Numbered from the stretch's first letter, positions 1 through 9,798 are shown. The stretch: 33,315 nt of DNA from Pseudomonadota bacterium (GCA_015222555.1 JADFVM010000169.1:1-33315); one strand, 5' to 3'. Numbers and translations are program-made. The notes: generated by a model not told the origin, from the letters alone.

Positions 1-2
1 AT

Positions 3-194
3 CGCTGTTTGACAAGTAAGGGCGAATGTGATCGGGACGAGCTCTGTTCGGCCCATCCGGTCTGGAGGGAAGCTCAGACGGCGCTGGTGGAGGTCCTCGA
101 AAAATATACAGCTAAAGCGCTGGCAGAAAAGCAGAAAAAGTCAATGGAAAAATACCAAACTCCGGATAGAGAAAAGGCTGTGGAAAAAAAATGA
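3..194 (+). CDS. Rrf2 family transcriptional regulator, C-terminal fragment (gene truncated by window start)
   Basis: Frame stays open upstream of the TTG at 9; peptide RCLTSKGECDRDELCSAHPVWREAQTALVEVLEKYT resembles the Rrf2 Cys-containing C-terminal region. Confidence 0.65.
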   Translation, partial: RCLTSKGECDRDELCSAHPVWREAQTALVEVLEKYTAKALAEKQKKSMEKYQTPDREKAVEKK

Positions 195-524
195 ATCCAT
201 TTTGGTTAATGGAACATAGAAGATATTAGGGACACATCCCAATAAAAAAGGAATGGATTTATTTGCTATCAATGCCCTGGATTCCCGATCCCGTCGGGAA
301 TGATTTAAACCCTGCCCCCTCTGCGCCCCCATACCTTAAGCGGGAGGGACAGAGACTGCCAGGTACATATCCGATCTTAATCTTTTTTTTTAAAGGCGGG
401 AGAAAGAGCAGGATAAAATCACTTTTTTGAAATCACCGCTATCTCCCCCGCCCCTGCCGGTTTACTGCTTCCATTTGCACCCCGTTATCTTTCAATAAAC
501 ATCAATGCTATAATTTTAAACAGA

Positions 525-611
525 TTAGACTACCATGCTGACTGCCAGTATCGCAGGGTACGCTACGATAAAACCAAGAAATAATACTATGTCGAAAGCG
601 TTGTTCTTCAT
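525..611 (-). CDS. Putative 28-aa single-TM miniprotein MKNNAFDIVLFLGFIVAYPAILAVSMVV
   Basis: Below the ORF-track size cutoff; read from the reverse complement; near-perfect Shine-Dalgarno (AAAGGAGG) 8 nt upstream of ATG; hydrophobic core. Confidence 0.5.
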   Translation of the reverse strand: MKNNAFDIVLFLGFIVAYPAILAVSMVV

Positions 612-829
612 GATCGTTACCTCCTTTAGTTTTTTATTCGTCACTTCTGAGGTGAGTCGAACCGGCCTTTTCGTGACCTTGTTATAAGCATAATAACGAA
701 TTCAAGATTAAAGGAAGATTAAAGAGGAAAAATATATCTTTTTACCAGGATAAACTGAAATACTTTCTAAGTTATCAAAGGAAGACCGGGACAAGGGGTA
801 TGAAAAGAGGTCTGTTTTAAGCGAAGGTA

Positions 830-2038
830 TTACTCGTACCGGAGCGCTACGATGGGGTCAAGGAGTGACGCCTTTCTTGCCGGGTAAATGCCGAAAAGCA
901 TCCCCACAAAAATTGAAAAGAAGAAGGCAAGGAGAATGGAAAAGGGGGTGATCACCGTTTCCCAGTTGCCAAATTCCGCGATGCCGTAGGCCATGGAAGC
1001 GCCGAGGATTATTCCGATTATCCCCCCGGTGACGGTAATGACGAGTGCCTCTATAAGAAACTGGAGCATAATATCCCGCCGTCTGGCCCCGACGGCCATA
1101 CGGACCCCTATCTCCCTTGTCCTCTCCGTCACAGAGACAAGCATAATATTCATCACCCCGATCCCCCCCACAAGAAGTGAGACAGCGGCAACCCCTCCGA
1201 GAAGAACGGTAAAGGTCTGTCCCGTTTCCTTCAGTGCGGAGATAAACTCCGTGTAGTCCCGGATGCTGAAGTCGGCGTCGGCCCCCGGCTGTATCCTGTG
1301 CCTGATCCTTAAGAGCTTTTCCACCGATTGTTTGACCTCTTCGATCCTGTCGATACTTTCTACCTGGATGTAGATATTCTCCACGTGATTCTGCGAAAAG
1401 AGCCGTTTCTGCGAAGTTGTCAGGGGGATGACTACCTGGTTGTCGGGATCCCGCCAAGAGGTAGCCCCCTTCGACTTCAACACACCGATCACCTGAAAGT
1501 TGGCCCCCTTTACCTTTATCTGCTTCCCGACGGCAATCCCGCCGCCGAAGAGTTCCTCCTTTACCGTCGTACCGAGAACGGCCACCTTGCGTATCAGCTT
1601 GAGATCCTTGCCGTCGATGAAACGCCCCGTCTCGACGGGGAAATTGTTCAGTTCCGAGTATTCGGGGGTAGTCCCGTTGATCGCCGTAGAGGTATTTTTA
1701 TTGGCGTACTTGACCTGGGCCATATTCTGGACGGAAGAACCGACGAGATTAATGCCGCTCACTCCGCGCCGGATCGCCTCGCCATCCTCCATTGTAAGGG
1801 TCGTCACCGTGCCTCTGTGCACATGTCCCACCCTTGCCGAGCCGGGTGATACCCTGAGCAGGTTGGTCCCGAAACGCTGGATCGACTGGGAGACCTGTTT
1901 TTTAGCCCCCTCCCCGATGGAGAGCATAGAGATAATCGCCCCCACACCGATAATAATGCCCAGCATGGTAAGAAAGGAACGCATCTTGTTGGCGCCGATC
2001 CCCCGGAAGGCGATCTTGACCGCCCGCCATAAAAGCAT
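830..2038 (-). CDS. MacB-type ABC transporter permease (FtsX-like)
   Basis: MLLWRAVKIAFRGIGANKMRSFLTMLGIIIGVGAIISML N-terminus and C-terminal GVMNIMLVSVTERTREIGVRMAVGARRRDIMLQFLIEA; start reassigned from 2110 to the MLLWRA Met at 2038. Confidence 0.92.
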   Translation of the reverse strand: MLLWRAVKIAFRGIGANKMRSFLTMLGIIIGVGAIISMLSIGEGAKKQVSQSIQRFGTNLLRVSPGSARVGHVHRGTVTTLTMEDGEAIRRGVSGINLVGSSVQNMAQVKYANKNTSTAINGTTPEYSELNNFPVETGRFIDGKDLKLIRKVAVLGTTVKEELFGGGIAVGKQIKVKGANFQVIGVLKSKGATSWRDPDNQVVIPLTTSQKRLFSQNHVENIYIQVESIDRIEEVKQSVEKLLRIRHRIQPGADADFSIRDYTEFISALKETGQTFTVLLGGVAAVSLLVGGIGVMNIMLVSVTERTREIGVRMAVGARRRDIMLQFLIEALVITVTGGIIGIILGASMAYGIAEFGNWETVITPFSILLAFFFSIFVGMLFGIYPARKASLLDPIVALRYE

Positions 2039-2040
2039 TG

Positions 2041-2724
2041 TCAGGCCTCTCCCTTTAATTTGTCGCTTAGTATGGCGCCGTCGCGTATCTGTATGACGCG
2101 CCTGCACCACTGGGCAATCTCATGTTCATGGGTGACGATGATAATCGTTGTCCCCCTTTCATTCAGCGCCTCAAAGAGGGCCATAATCTCGTCGCCTGTT
2201 TTGGTGTCGAGATTCCCCGTCGGCTCGTCGGCCAGTATCACCGGAGGGGCACAGACGAGGGCGCGGGCAATGGCGACGCGCTGGCGTTCTCCACCGGAAA
2301 GCTGGGTTGGCTTGTGGGTTGCACGGTGGGCCAGGCCCACTTCCTTCAGTGCCTTCAGTGCCCGCTCCGAGGCATTTCGAAATCCTGCATAAATAAGGGG
2401 AAGTTCCACATTCTCTCTGGCCGTGTAACGGCTCAAAAGGTTGAAGGTCTGGAAGACAAAACCAATTTTCCGGTTCCTGATAGAAGCGAGTTCCACCTCG
2501 TTCATACCGGCCACATCGTCATCATCGAGGAGGTAACTGCCGCTGGTGGGGCGATCGAGACAACCGATTATATTCATGAGCGTGCTCTTGCCGCTGCCAG
2601 ACGACCCCATGATTGCAGTAAACTCGCCATTCAGGACATCAAGAGAGATCCCCTTAAGGGCCGCTACTTCCACGTCCCCCATGCTGTAGACCTTGCTTAC
2701 CTCTCTTACCCTGATGAGACTCAT
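2041..2724 (-). CDS. MacB/LolD-type ABC transporter ATP-binding protein
   Basis: Walker [10 protein letters not shown], signature [15 protein letters not shown], Walker [13 protein letters not shown]. Confidence 0.95.
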   Translation of the reverse strand: MSLIRVREVSKVYSMGDVEVAALKGISLDVLNGEFTAIMGSSGSGKSTLMNIIGCLDRPTSGSYLLDDDDVAGMNEVELASIRNRKIGFVFQTFNLLSRYTARENVELPLIYAGFRNASERALKALKEVGLAHRATHKPTQLSGGERQRVAIARALVCAPPVILADEPTGNLDTKTGDEIMALFEALNERGTTIIIVTHEHEIAQWCRRVIQIRDGAILSDKLKGEA

Positions 2725-3872
2725 CGTTTTCTTCCCAGCCGCCAGAATCCGCCACTCCTGCCTTTATCCTTCTTTAACTTTGAAAGTTCAATCCTGTCGC
2801 CCTCCTTCAAATCGCCGCTGATCTCTGACAGTATTCCGTCACTTTTGCCAAGGGTGACGGGTGTCCAGACAGTGCCTTCATCATCCAGGCGGTTGACACC
2901 CGTTTCATCCCCCCGAATCTTCACCGCCTCGGCAGGCACAAGGAGTACGGACTGACGCAGATCGTAGAGTATCTCCACATTGGCCGTCATCATCGGCTTG
3001 AGCATGAGGCGCTCCCTGTCAACGACCTCGACGGCGACATCGAAAACGGTAACGGTGCTTTCCACCCGCCCTTTAGGCGCGATGCGCAGCACCCGCCCTT
3101 TAAAATTTTTCTCCGGGTATGCATCGACGGTGATGGACGCCTCCTGCCCCGGCGCGATGCGGCCGATATCCGTCTCGTCCACCATGGTTCCCACGTATAG
3201 CCTGTCAAGGTCGGCCAGGGTAAAAAGAGGGGTCCCCTCCGAGGCTGAGGATAGGGTGGAGGCGATGACCTGCCCCTTTTCCACGTATTTCTTTATGATC
3301 GTTCCCGCAAGGGGCGCCCTGATCTTGGTATCTTTCAGCCTGTCCTTCGCCTCCCTGAGTGACTCACGCGTCCTGATCAGTTCCGCTTCGGCCACCTTGA
3401 CATCGCTCTTCGCACGCTCCTTGGCGATGACGGCGTCGTCCAGCTCCTGCCGGGAGATCACTCCATCGTCAAAGAGCCGTTTTTTCCGATCGAGCCGAAG
3501 TTCGGTATCCTTATGGTTTACTTTTGCCTTTTCGAGCCTTGCCTCAGACATTTTGAGATCCGCATTCGCCTGGTTGACACGTGACTGCTCCGTACCGGGG
3601 TCGAGCTTCACCACTACAGCGTTTTTTTTCAGCAGATCCCCCTCTTCAAAGGGAAAATCGATGATCTCTCCCCCCGCCTTCGACTTGACCTCCACCTCGG
3701 TGTAGGCCGTAACGACACCGGAGGCGGCCACGATAAGGTTCAGGTCTCCACGAATCACCTTGGCCGACACAACCTCCGTCTTTCCCTCCTTTACCTCGGC
3801 AGGGCGAAGCAAAAACACCGCGCCGCCTGCTCCAAGAATCAGGAAGAGCGACAAAAACAACCACTTCTTCAT
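2721..3872 (-). CDS. Efflux periplasmic adaptor (MacA/HlyD-type membrane fusion protein)
   Basis: N-terminal TM/signal, lipoyl-like and coiled-coil region, [14 protein letters not shown], beta-barrel segment; overlaps the ATPase gene by 4 bp. Confidence 0.92.
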   Translation of the reverse strand: MKKWLFLSLFLILGAGGAVFLLRPAEVKEGKTEVVSAKVIRGDLNLIVAASGVVTAYTEVEVKSKAGGEIIDFPFEEGDLLKKNAVVVKLDPGTEQSRVNQANADLKMSEARLEKAKVNHKDTELRLDRKKRLFDDGVISRQELDDAVIAKERAKSDVKVAEAELIRTRESLREAKDRLKDTKIRAPLAGTIIKKYVEKGQVIASTLSSASEGTPLFTLADLDRLYVGTMVDETDIGRIAPGQEASITVDAYPEKNFKGRVLRIAPKGRVESTVTVFDVAVEVVDRERLMLKPMMTANVEILYDLRQSVLLVPAEAVKIRGDETGVNRLDDEGTVWTPVTLGKSDGILSEISGDLKEGDRIELSKLKKDKGRSGGFWRLGRKR

Positions 3873-5422
3873 TTTTTTACAGCCTCCTTCATATCGCCGT
3901 CAGCGATAGCCGCAATCTCGATTTTTTCATCAATCAGGAGTGTCCCTTTCACGCGGGACAGTTCCACCAGTGATTTATTATAGTCGAGAATGGCGTTGAT
4001 TTCCTTACGTCTTGCTTCTTCCAGCTCTTCCTGGTACTGGAGCACATCGTGACTGGTTGAAAGCCCCTCCCTGAATTTGAGTTCCTCCGCCCTGAGCGCC
4101 TCTTGTGCCAGCCGGGTAGCGACCTTCGTCACCTCTATCCGTTTGCTGTTGCTCATGACCTCTCCGATGGCATTGTCTATCTCCACAATGATGTCCTGCT
4201 CAAGGCGCTTAAGGGCAAGAAGGGCCCTTCTTTTTTCGATCTCCGAGATATGCAGGTCATTTTTTGCCGCCCTGTCACCGAGAGGGTAGGTTAAGAAAAC
4301 CCCTAAAGACCATTCGGGATTACCCTCCATATTGCTGAAAGAGTTTCCCAGGCTATTGCCGAGACCGTTAAATCCGTAACTTGCCTCCAGGTCTATCTGC
4401 GGCGCCTTCTGTTTCCTGTAATACCGTATCGATAAGCCCTTCTTTTCCAGATCCAGCTTCGCCTGCTCATAATCGGGACGGCTTAAGAGTCCGTCCCTGA
4501 TACTTTCATCCAGGTCAAGGGCAACGGGGGCAACACTTGGGGAGTCGACAAGAACTAGCCGACTCTTTCTTGCAGCGTAAAGGTCGTCGAAGATCAAACG
4601 CTTCAGCCTGTTTTCCTGTTCCCCCACAATCTTGCCGGCAATAATGACCGATTCCCTTCGCGCCGCAACGCCGGCTTCCGCCTGTATCACCTCCAGCGGG
4701 GAGATCACTTCAGCCCTATACTTTTTACGATTAAGTTCCAGCAAGGACTGGGCAAGATTGAGGGATTCCTTTTTGACCTTCAGGTCCTCAACGGCAAGGA
4801 CATGCTCCCAGTAGGTCTTTTTATAGTCCGCTACCGTATCAATAATGCGCTTTTTTAATTCGCTCAGTGAAATCTCCCTGTTTTTTAGGGCGATACGGAT
4901 GTTGTAAAGGTTGGCATCACTGCCGCTGTTCTTCAGGAGAGGTTGCTTCACCCTGAGCCCGGCAAAGGCATCATGTTCCGGTTCAAAATTATTGAAACTG
5001 TTTTTGGTGCGACTGTTCTCCACTTCGAAGCCATATTCCGTACCATAACCTGTTTTTGCCGAAATACCTGTACTCAAAGTATAATTTTCGGATTCAGCGG
5101 CATCCCGTCCACCGGAAGAAAGAGAGGCACGGGAATTGAGCGGGGTATGAGACTCCAGCCGTGTGACAGAGGCCGAAAAGGAGGGGTCAAGATCTGCCTT
5201 TGCCTTTTCTAACCTGGCGGACTCGATAGAAGGCCCGGACCTTTCAATGCTGATATCGAGGTTATTCTTAAGCAGCAGCACCTTGCCCTCTTCCATGGTC
5301 AGATAAAGGGCATTGTCATTCTGGACAGAATCAGACTGGCTGAATTCTTCAGCAATAATAAGGGAAGGAATAAAAAAAAGAGAGGACAGAAAAAGAAACA
5401 CCTTCATAGGGGGGGATATCAT
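3869..5422 (-). CDS. TolC family outer membrane efflux protein
   Basis: Signal peptide, duplicated coiled-coil OEP repeats, operonic with MFP and ABC genes (4-bp overlap). Confidence 0.9.
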   Translation of the reverse strand: MISPPMKVFLFLSSLFFIPSLIIAEEFSQSDSVQNDNALYLTMEEGKVLLLKNNLDISIERSGPSIESARLEKAKADLDPSFSASVTRLESHTPLNSRASLSSGGRDAAESENYTLSTGISAKTGYGTEYGFEVENSRTKNSFNNFEPEHDAFAGLRVKQPLLKNSGSDANLYNIRIALKNREISLSELKKRIIDTVADYKKTYWEHVLAVEDLKVKKESLNLAQSLLELNRKKYRAEVISPLEVIQAEAGVAARRESVIIAGKIVGEQENRLKRLIFDDLYAARKSRLVLVDSPSVAPVALDLDESIRDGLLSRPDYEQAKLDLEKKGLSIRYYRKQKAPQIDLEASYGFNGLGNSLGNSFSNMEGNPEWSLGVFLTYPLGDRAAKNDLHISEIEKRRALLALKRLEQDIIVEIDNAIGEVMSNSKRIEVTKVATRLAQEALRAEELKFREGLSTSHDVLQYQEELEEARRKEINAILDYNKSLVELSRVKGTLLIDEKIEIAAIADGDMKEAVKK

Positions 5423-5661
5423 AACCTCTTCTCCTGTTCAACTTATGATCCAGTATCAAGAGTACTCGATTTCATCTAAAAAAGTAACTTATATGATATT
5501 TTATATCTGATCAAATAGCATCAAATAGTGACGACGACTGTTTTACTGTCCTTTCCGCCTTTAGGGGGGTAACACTGGGGGAAAACCAGGGACACTGCCC
5601 CTATTTATGTGAATAAAATGAAGTAATCAAAAAAGTTCCCGGTAAAATCCCCAAAAAACAT

Positions 5662-5860
5662 TTGACTCTCACATAAATCCAGCCTGTAAACATTGTCGCC
5701 TCCATGGCACCCACGGTTGTTGAAGGCTGGAAAGCCATTCCTTCAAGGCAATACGATTAGCCGGGATAGTCCCTTCAGCAACAATTTATCCGGACGCTGT
5801 TTTGATACAACTGGAAATTATTTTCTTGTAAATGTCCAGGCCGATGTAATACATTTTCAT
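5662..5860 (-). pseudogene. Degenerate IS110-family transposase, N-terminal remnant
   Basis: Reverse-complement translation MKMYYIGLDIYKKIISSCIKTASG*IVAEGTIPANRIALKEWLSSLQQPW / (frame change) MEATMFTGWIY matches the IS110 N-terminal DEDD domain pattern; in-frame TAA plus a 1-nt frameshift. Confidence 0.75.
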
Positions 5861-6056
5861 TTGGTTAAATTCTGGGCGAGGATATCTCGGCCCGGCTGCT
5901 ATTAAAGCATATTTACCATCGGTAGGCGTCCCTTTGCCCGTTACCTATACATTCTAACAGCTGAGCCCATTAACCTCTTGACACCCTGATTGACAAACCG
6001 GAATCTCCAGACTAGAATACAATACATGGAAGCCTATCCTTAAGGAGAAAAAACTC

Positions 6057-6800
6057 ATGAAAAAAATACCATTTTTGTTGTTGGCAATCTCTTATGTCGT
6101 GATCTTTTCCGTCGAAGTGAGAGCCGAAAAGATCACAACCTCGACCGGCTTCAAATACCAGATGCATCAAATATTCGATAGTTACAATCACGTAATGATA
6201 AGTATAAACCTGGAAAAACTGGATATTGCAGACCTCCATCTCGAGGACATGCTGGAAGCTATAAATAACGCGAAAGAGCTTGCCCCGGAAAAAGAGCATG
6301 GGCGCATCCTTGATACCTTCGGTAAGCTTCAGAAGGTAATTGCGGAACTGAGAGCTGCAATGAAGCGCGGCGACCGGCTGACAACCAAGATCTATTCAAT
6401 GGACATGTTTAACGGTTGTATTTACTGCCACAAAAAGTCAAACCTCGATTATCTTTTCAAAACGACGAGGCGCACGACACTTTTCGGGGAGTACATGCAT
6501 AAGGTTTCGGAACATCTGGATCTGGCAAGAATCGAAATAGAAAATGAAAGCGAAGATGAGAGAGTCAAAAAGCATATAAAGCTTATGGCATATTATCTCG
6601 ATCTTCTGAAACCGACTTTTCCGGAAGAGGGCCCATCAGGCATTATCCTGGATAAAAAGGACTTCAGTGAGCGCATCGGTAAGGTCAGGAAAGGACTGGA
6701 CAGGTATGTCACCGGGGAAAAGTTGCCCGACCTTGAGAGTGCGAGGACTTCGCTGAACGCTCTTTGCGTGGCCTGCCACGAGCCGGAGCGCATAAAGTAA
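6057..6800 (+). CDS. Periplasmic diheme c-type cytochrome-like protein
   Basis: Signal peptide; two heme motifs CIYCH and CVACH; helical Met/His-rich N-terminal region; AAGGAG SD upstream. Confidence 0.75.
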   Translation: MKKIPFLLLAISYVVIFSVEVRAEKITTSTGFKYQMHQIFDSYNHVMISINLEKLDIADLHLEDMLEAINNAKELAPEKEHGRILDTFGKLQKVIAELRAAMKRGDRLTTKIYSMDMFNGCIYCHKKSNLDYLFKTTRRTTLFGEYMHKVSEHLDLARIEIENESEDERVKKHIKLMAYYLDLLKPTFPEEGPSGIILDKKDFSERIGKVRKGLDRYVTGEKLPDLESARTSLNALCVACHEPERIK

Positions 6801-7080
6801 GAGAAAATAAACAAGAGAGAAAAGTGCCCCCTGAAAAAAATCATTTGAGCTAGTACAATAGCGACTATTTTTTCTATTTTTGAAAGAGATGGAAAGACTG
6901 TCCTGGCCTGCTCCGGATTTCAGCCCTCCAAGGGTAAACTTGAACAGCAACTATTTAAAGCCGCCCCCCCAACCATAATTCCCTCGCCGGCACAGTGGTG
7001 AGAGAAACCACATTTTCCTTGCCCCTGCCCGATGAAAACAGTATCCTTTCGGATTCCAAGCCCAGAGGGACTGGATAAGT

Positions 7081-7133
7081 ACCTTCACGAAATTATTTTA
7101 TGCCAGAAAAACGCATAAAATAATTTCTAAGGT
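7081..7133. repeat. Long perfect inverted repeat (14-bp arms GAAATTATTTTATG/CATAAAATAATTTC, 11-nt loop, plus outer ACCTT/AAGGT arm)
   Basis: Arms at 7089-7102 and 7114-7127, outer arms 7081-7085 and 7129-7133; ends 28 bp before the rdgC-like start. Confidence 0.85.
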
Positions 7134-7161
7134 TCTAAATCGACTTCAAAGGAGAAACAAA

Positions 7162-8361
7162 ATGGGTATTCTTTCCAACACCGTCAGCATATGTCAATTC
7201 CGGGTAACAGGTGCCCTTCCCGAGGGGGATCTCTACCAGTGGTCTTCAGACCGCTTGGCGGAGAATGCCTTCAAGTCTATCGACAATACGGCCCAAGAAC
7301 TTTCCTTAGGCTGGGTCCATGTCGATGACATGGAGCAGGGCAGTTTCGATACCCCCCGCGCATTCTGGCGCGACAACTATACCGTCTTTACGCTCCGCCG
7401 TGACCAGAGAAAGGCCCCTTCCGTACTTTTAAAGGCCGAAATGGCCAAGGCTGAGAGTGAATTTCTTGCAGCAAACCCGACGTTCAAGAGGGTGCCAAAG
7501 GGGGAGAGGGACAACCTTCGCGACAGGGTCCGCGCCTCCCTCTTTTCCAGGATACTCCCTTCACCAACTACATATGATGCCCTATGGGATCGGAAGAATG
7601 GCATTGTCACATTTACAAGCCTGAGCCCCAAGACTGTAGACCTCTTCGAGGACCTTTTCAGGAAGACATTCGTAGGGCTGAGGCTCGTTATGATCCATCC
7701 CTTAGCGCGTGGAGAAATGGTCCTCGACGATGAGACGGCCACCCTCCTTAAGCAGGCGAACAGGGCCTCTTCGGAGGACGTTGTATCCCTCATCAAAGAG
7801 AACACCTGGCTTGGTATGGACTTCATGCGCTGGCTCATGTATAAGACGATGGAGGACTCATCCGAATACGAGGTGAACCGACCGGGACACTTCATGGAGG
7901 GGGAACCCTATGTGGCCTACATCAACGACCGTCTCATTCTCAAGGGGGCTAGTGAAAGGGGAGTACAGAAGATCTCCGTGGCCGGTCCCCAGGACAACTT
8001 TAGTGAGGTCCGCACCGCCGTGAGGCTCGGGAAGGAGATCACCGAGGCCACAATCTACCTGGAGAGAGAGGAAGAAGAATCCTGGAAGCTCACCCTGAAG
8101 GGGGAGATGTTCCACTTTGCTTCGCTCAAGTCCCCCGCCGTCAGGATAGAGAAGGACGAGGTGACCGACGAAGGGAGTGAAAGGGAGGCCGTCTTCTACG
8201 AGCGGATGTACCTGCTGGAAAAGGGGCTGCAACTCTTCGACAGCCTCTATGCCGATTTCCTCCGTTCAAGGCTCGGCAGCGGATGGGCGAAAGAGGCGGC
8301 TGACATCGAGGAGTGGCTTGCCTCCGATGATGAAAGCAGTAATGGGGGCGGAACTTGCTAA
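7162..8361 (+). CDS. rdgC: Recombination-associated protein RdgC family
   Basis: N-terminus MGILSNTVSICQFRVTG..., single-domain protein of about 400 aa with overall resemblance to RdgC-like proteins of deltaproteobacteria; SD ggag upstream. Confidence 0.7.
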   Translation: MGILSNTVSICQFRVTGALPEGDLYQWSSDRLAENAFKSIDNTAQELSLGWVHVDDMEQGSFDTPRAFWRDNYTVFTLRRDQRKAPSVLLKAEMAKAESEFLAANPTFKRVPKGERDNLRDRVRASLFSRILPSPTTYDALWDRKNGIVTFTSLSPKTVDLFEDLFRKTFVGLRLVMIHPLARGEMVLDDETATLLKQANRASSEDVVSLIKENTWLGMDFMRWLMYKTMEDSSEYEVNRPGHFMEGEPYVAYINDRLILKGASERGVQKISVAGPQDNFSEVRTAVRLGKEITEATIYLEREEEESWKLTLKGEMFHFASLKSPAVRIEKDEVTDEGSEREAVFYERMYLLEKGLQLFDSLYADFLRSRLGSGWAKEAADIEEWLASDDESSNGGGTC

Positions 8362-8394
8362 GTGTTTGGAATTTCAGAAACCTCAAAAAATTCA

Positions 8395-8421
8395 TTGACA
8401 CCGGGGCCCCACTACTGTAAT
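8395..8421 (+). promoter_or_regulatory. Putative sigma70-type promoter TTGACA-N15-TGTAAT (alternative -10 TAATTA with N17)
   Basis: Consensus -35 TTGACA at 8395-8400 and TGTAAT at 8416-8421. Confidence 0.4.
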
Positions 8422-8432
8422 TATTAGAGGCT

Positions 8433-8528
8433 ATGAATAATCAAGTCACAGGCAGAGTGCTTACCGTGCTAAAATCCGCAACCTGGATTTTTCGTACAGG
8501 TGCGCCCGTGGCTTGGAGTGATTTGTAA
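8433..8528 (+). CDS. 31-aa sORF, peptide MNNQVTGRVLTVLKSATWIFRTGAPVAWSDL, resembling the IS5-family transposase motif WIxRTGAPWRDLP
   Basis: Too short for the ORF track; read directly; WIFRTGAP core matches the IS5 N-terminal motif; bounded by promoter-like and terminator sequences. Confidence 0.4.
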   Translation: MNNQVTGRVLTVLKSATWIFRTGAPVAWSDL

Positions 8529-8554
8529 CGTAAAGTAAGAATACAACAAAAAAC

Positions 8555-8594
8555 TTAAAAAAGGCCGCGGGCGACAACCCCGCGGCCTTTTTTT
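8555..8594 (+). terminator. Strong Rho-independent terminator
   Basis: GGCCGCGGG-cgacaac-CCCGCGGCC followed by TTTTTTT, preceded by an A-run (could work bidirectionally). Confidence 0.9.
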
Positions 8595-8775
8595 ATTTAG
8601 TAACTTAGAAATAACATGCTGCTTTTTTTGCAGAAAGTTATTTAGCTTCGCAGAATCGCCCATAGAAGCAATGCTTCGAAGACTTGATTACGTAAAGACA
8701 CTTACACCCCTCAAGGGGGTCTTGTGCCCTGTGGGTATACTAAAAAGAGTCCAGTTCATCTGGTGGGCTAAGAAA

Positions 8776-9780
8776 ATGAAAAAGTTTATTTCATCCGGTT
8801 ATTTTCTCATCATATTTTCAGCAATGGCACTGTCCTTCAAGTCCATACTGGTGAAGTTCGCCTTCGCCCTGGGCGTGGAGCCCATGACACTCATGCTGAT
8901 GCGACTCTTTATCGCTCTTCCTTTTTTCATCTTGGCGCTTGCCTTCATGGAGGGGAGGGTTGCCTTCAAGCTAAGGGCGCGCGAGGCGGGCAGCTTTGCC
9001 CTGATGGGAATCGCAGGGATGGGATGCGCCATGATGTTCTCCTTCTATTCCCTGGAGAGGATCGATGCGTCTCTTTCCAACCTACTCGTATTTACCTATC
9101 CAGCCATGACCATCGTTCTGCTTGCCATCTTTTCAGGAGAGAGGCTGTCCATGTCGAAACTCTTTTCATTGTTGGTAACATTCATCGGCCTTTCATTGGT
9201 CGTTAGAATTGATGAGGCAAAAACGATGACGGTCTATGGGAGCGGGGCCCTATTAGCCCTGCTGAGTGCGCTTTGCTATGCTCTGTATAACGTGGTCGGC
9301 GAAAAGGTGATGAAGGGCATATCACCCGTTCGGGTGTCTTCTTATAGCAGCGTTTTTCTGGTGGGATTTTTCGGCTTGTCCTTTGGCAACCGCGCCTATC
9401 CGGAAAGTGCTGAACTCTGGGGAATTGCCGCGGCACTTGGCATCCTGACAGGAGTCATCCCCTTTTTATGCTACATGTACGGGGTGAAAAAAATAGGGGC
9501 CTCAAAGGCGGTTATCATCAGCTCCCTGGGACCCGTTTTTACGGTGTTGTGGGCCTCTCTCTTTCTGGGAGAAATGCTGGATGCCATACAGATCGCAGGA
9601 ATGTGTCTCATCATTCTTGGTGTGATGACGATCAAGGTTCGGTCGCCACTACGTTTCGTAAAGGGAACGGCCGGCGAGATCGGAACTCAACTCGATTTGA
9701 TTTCATCGGATGCACCATCGAAGCGACCTGTTTTTGCATTTATTTGTATGACAGGCCGTGAGAAGGATAGACTTGATTAA
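8776..9780 (+). CDS. EamA/DMT superfamily transporter
   Basis: About ten TM helices with duplicated EamA pattern (SLERIDASLSNLLVFTYPAMTIVLLAIFSGERLS, GASKAVIISSLGPVFTVLWASLFLGEML); start reassigned to ATG 8776. Confidence 0.88.
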   Translation: MKKFISSGYFLIIFSAMALSFKSILVKFAFALGVEPMTLMLMRLFIALPFFILALAFMEGRVAFKLRAREAGSFALMGIAGMGCAMMFSFYSLERIDASLSNLLVFTYPAMTIVLLAIFSGERLSMSKLFSLLVTFIGLSLVVRIDEAKTMTVYGSGALLALLSALCYALYNVVGEKVMKGISPVRVSSYSSVFLVGFFGLSFGNRAYPESAELWGIAAALGILTGVIPFLCYMYGVKKIGASKAVIISSLGPVFTVLWASLFLGEMLDAIQIAGMCLIILGVMTIKVRSPLRFVKGTAGEIGTQLDLISSDAPSKRPVFAFICMTGREKDRLD

Positions 9781-9798
9781 TAATTGCTGGAGAATATA

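Noticed and set aside
225-245. Similar AGGGACACxxCCC motifs at about 229-240 and 5591-5602 as possible dispersed repeats
   Set aside because: Only two short, imperfect matches; insufficient to call a repeat family without a genome-wide search.
281-301. ATTCCCGA-tcccg-TCGGGAAT inverted repeat
   Set aside because: Perfect 8-bp arms but no adjacent T-run on either strand; no supporting context for a terminator or operator.
858-1457. Long antisense or alternative-frame ORFs (e.g. 858..1457 -, 1328..1849 +, 2122..2955 +, 2980..3705 +)
   Set aside because: Overlap strongly supported efflux genes, have low-complexity or atypical composition and no recognisable domains.
5895-5965. Segment GGGCAAAGGGACGC...TACCGATGG (minus strand) resembling parts of a GEMM-I c-di-GMP riboswitch
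   Set aside because: Elements are in the wrong arrangement and the full core is missing; the segment sits directly upstream of an IS110 transposase remnant and is better explained as its noncoding end.
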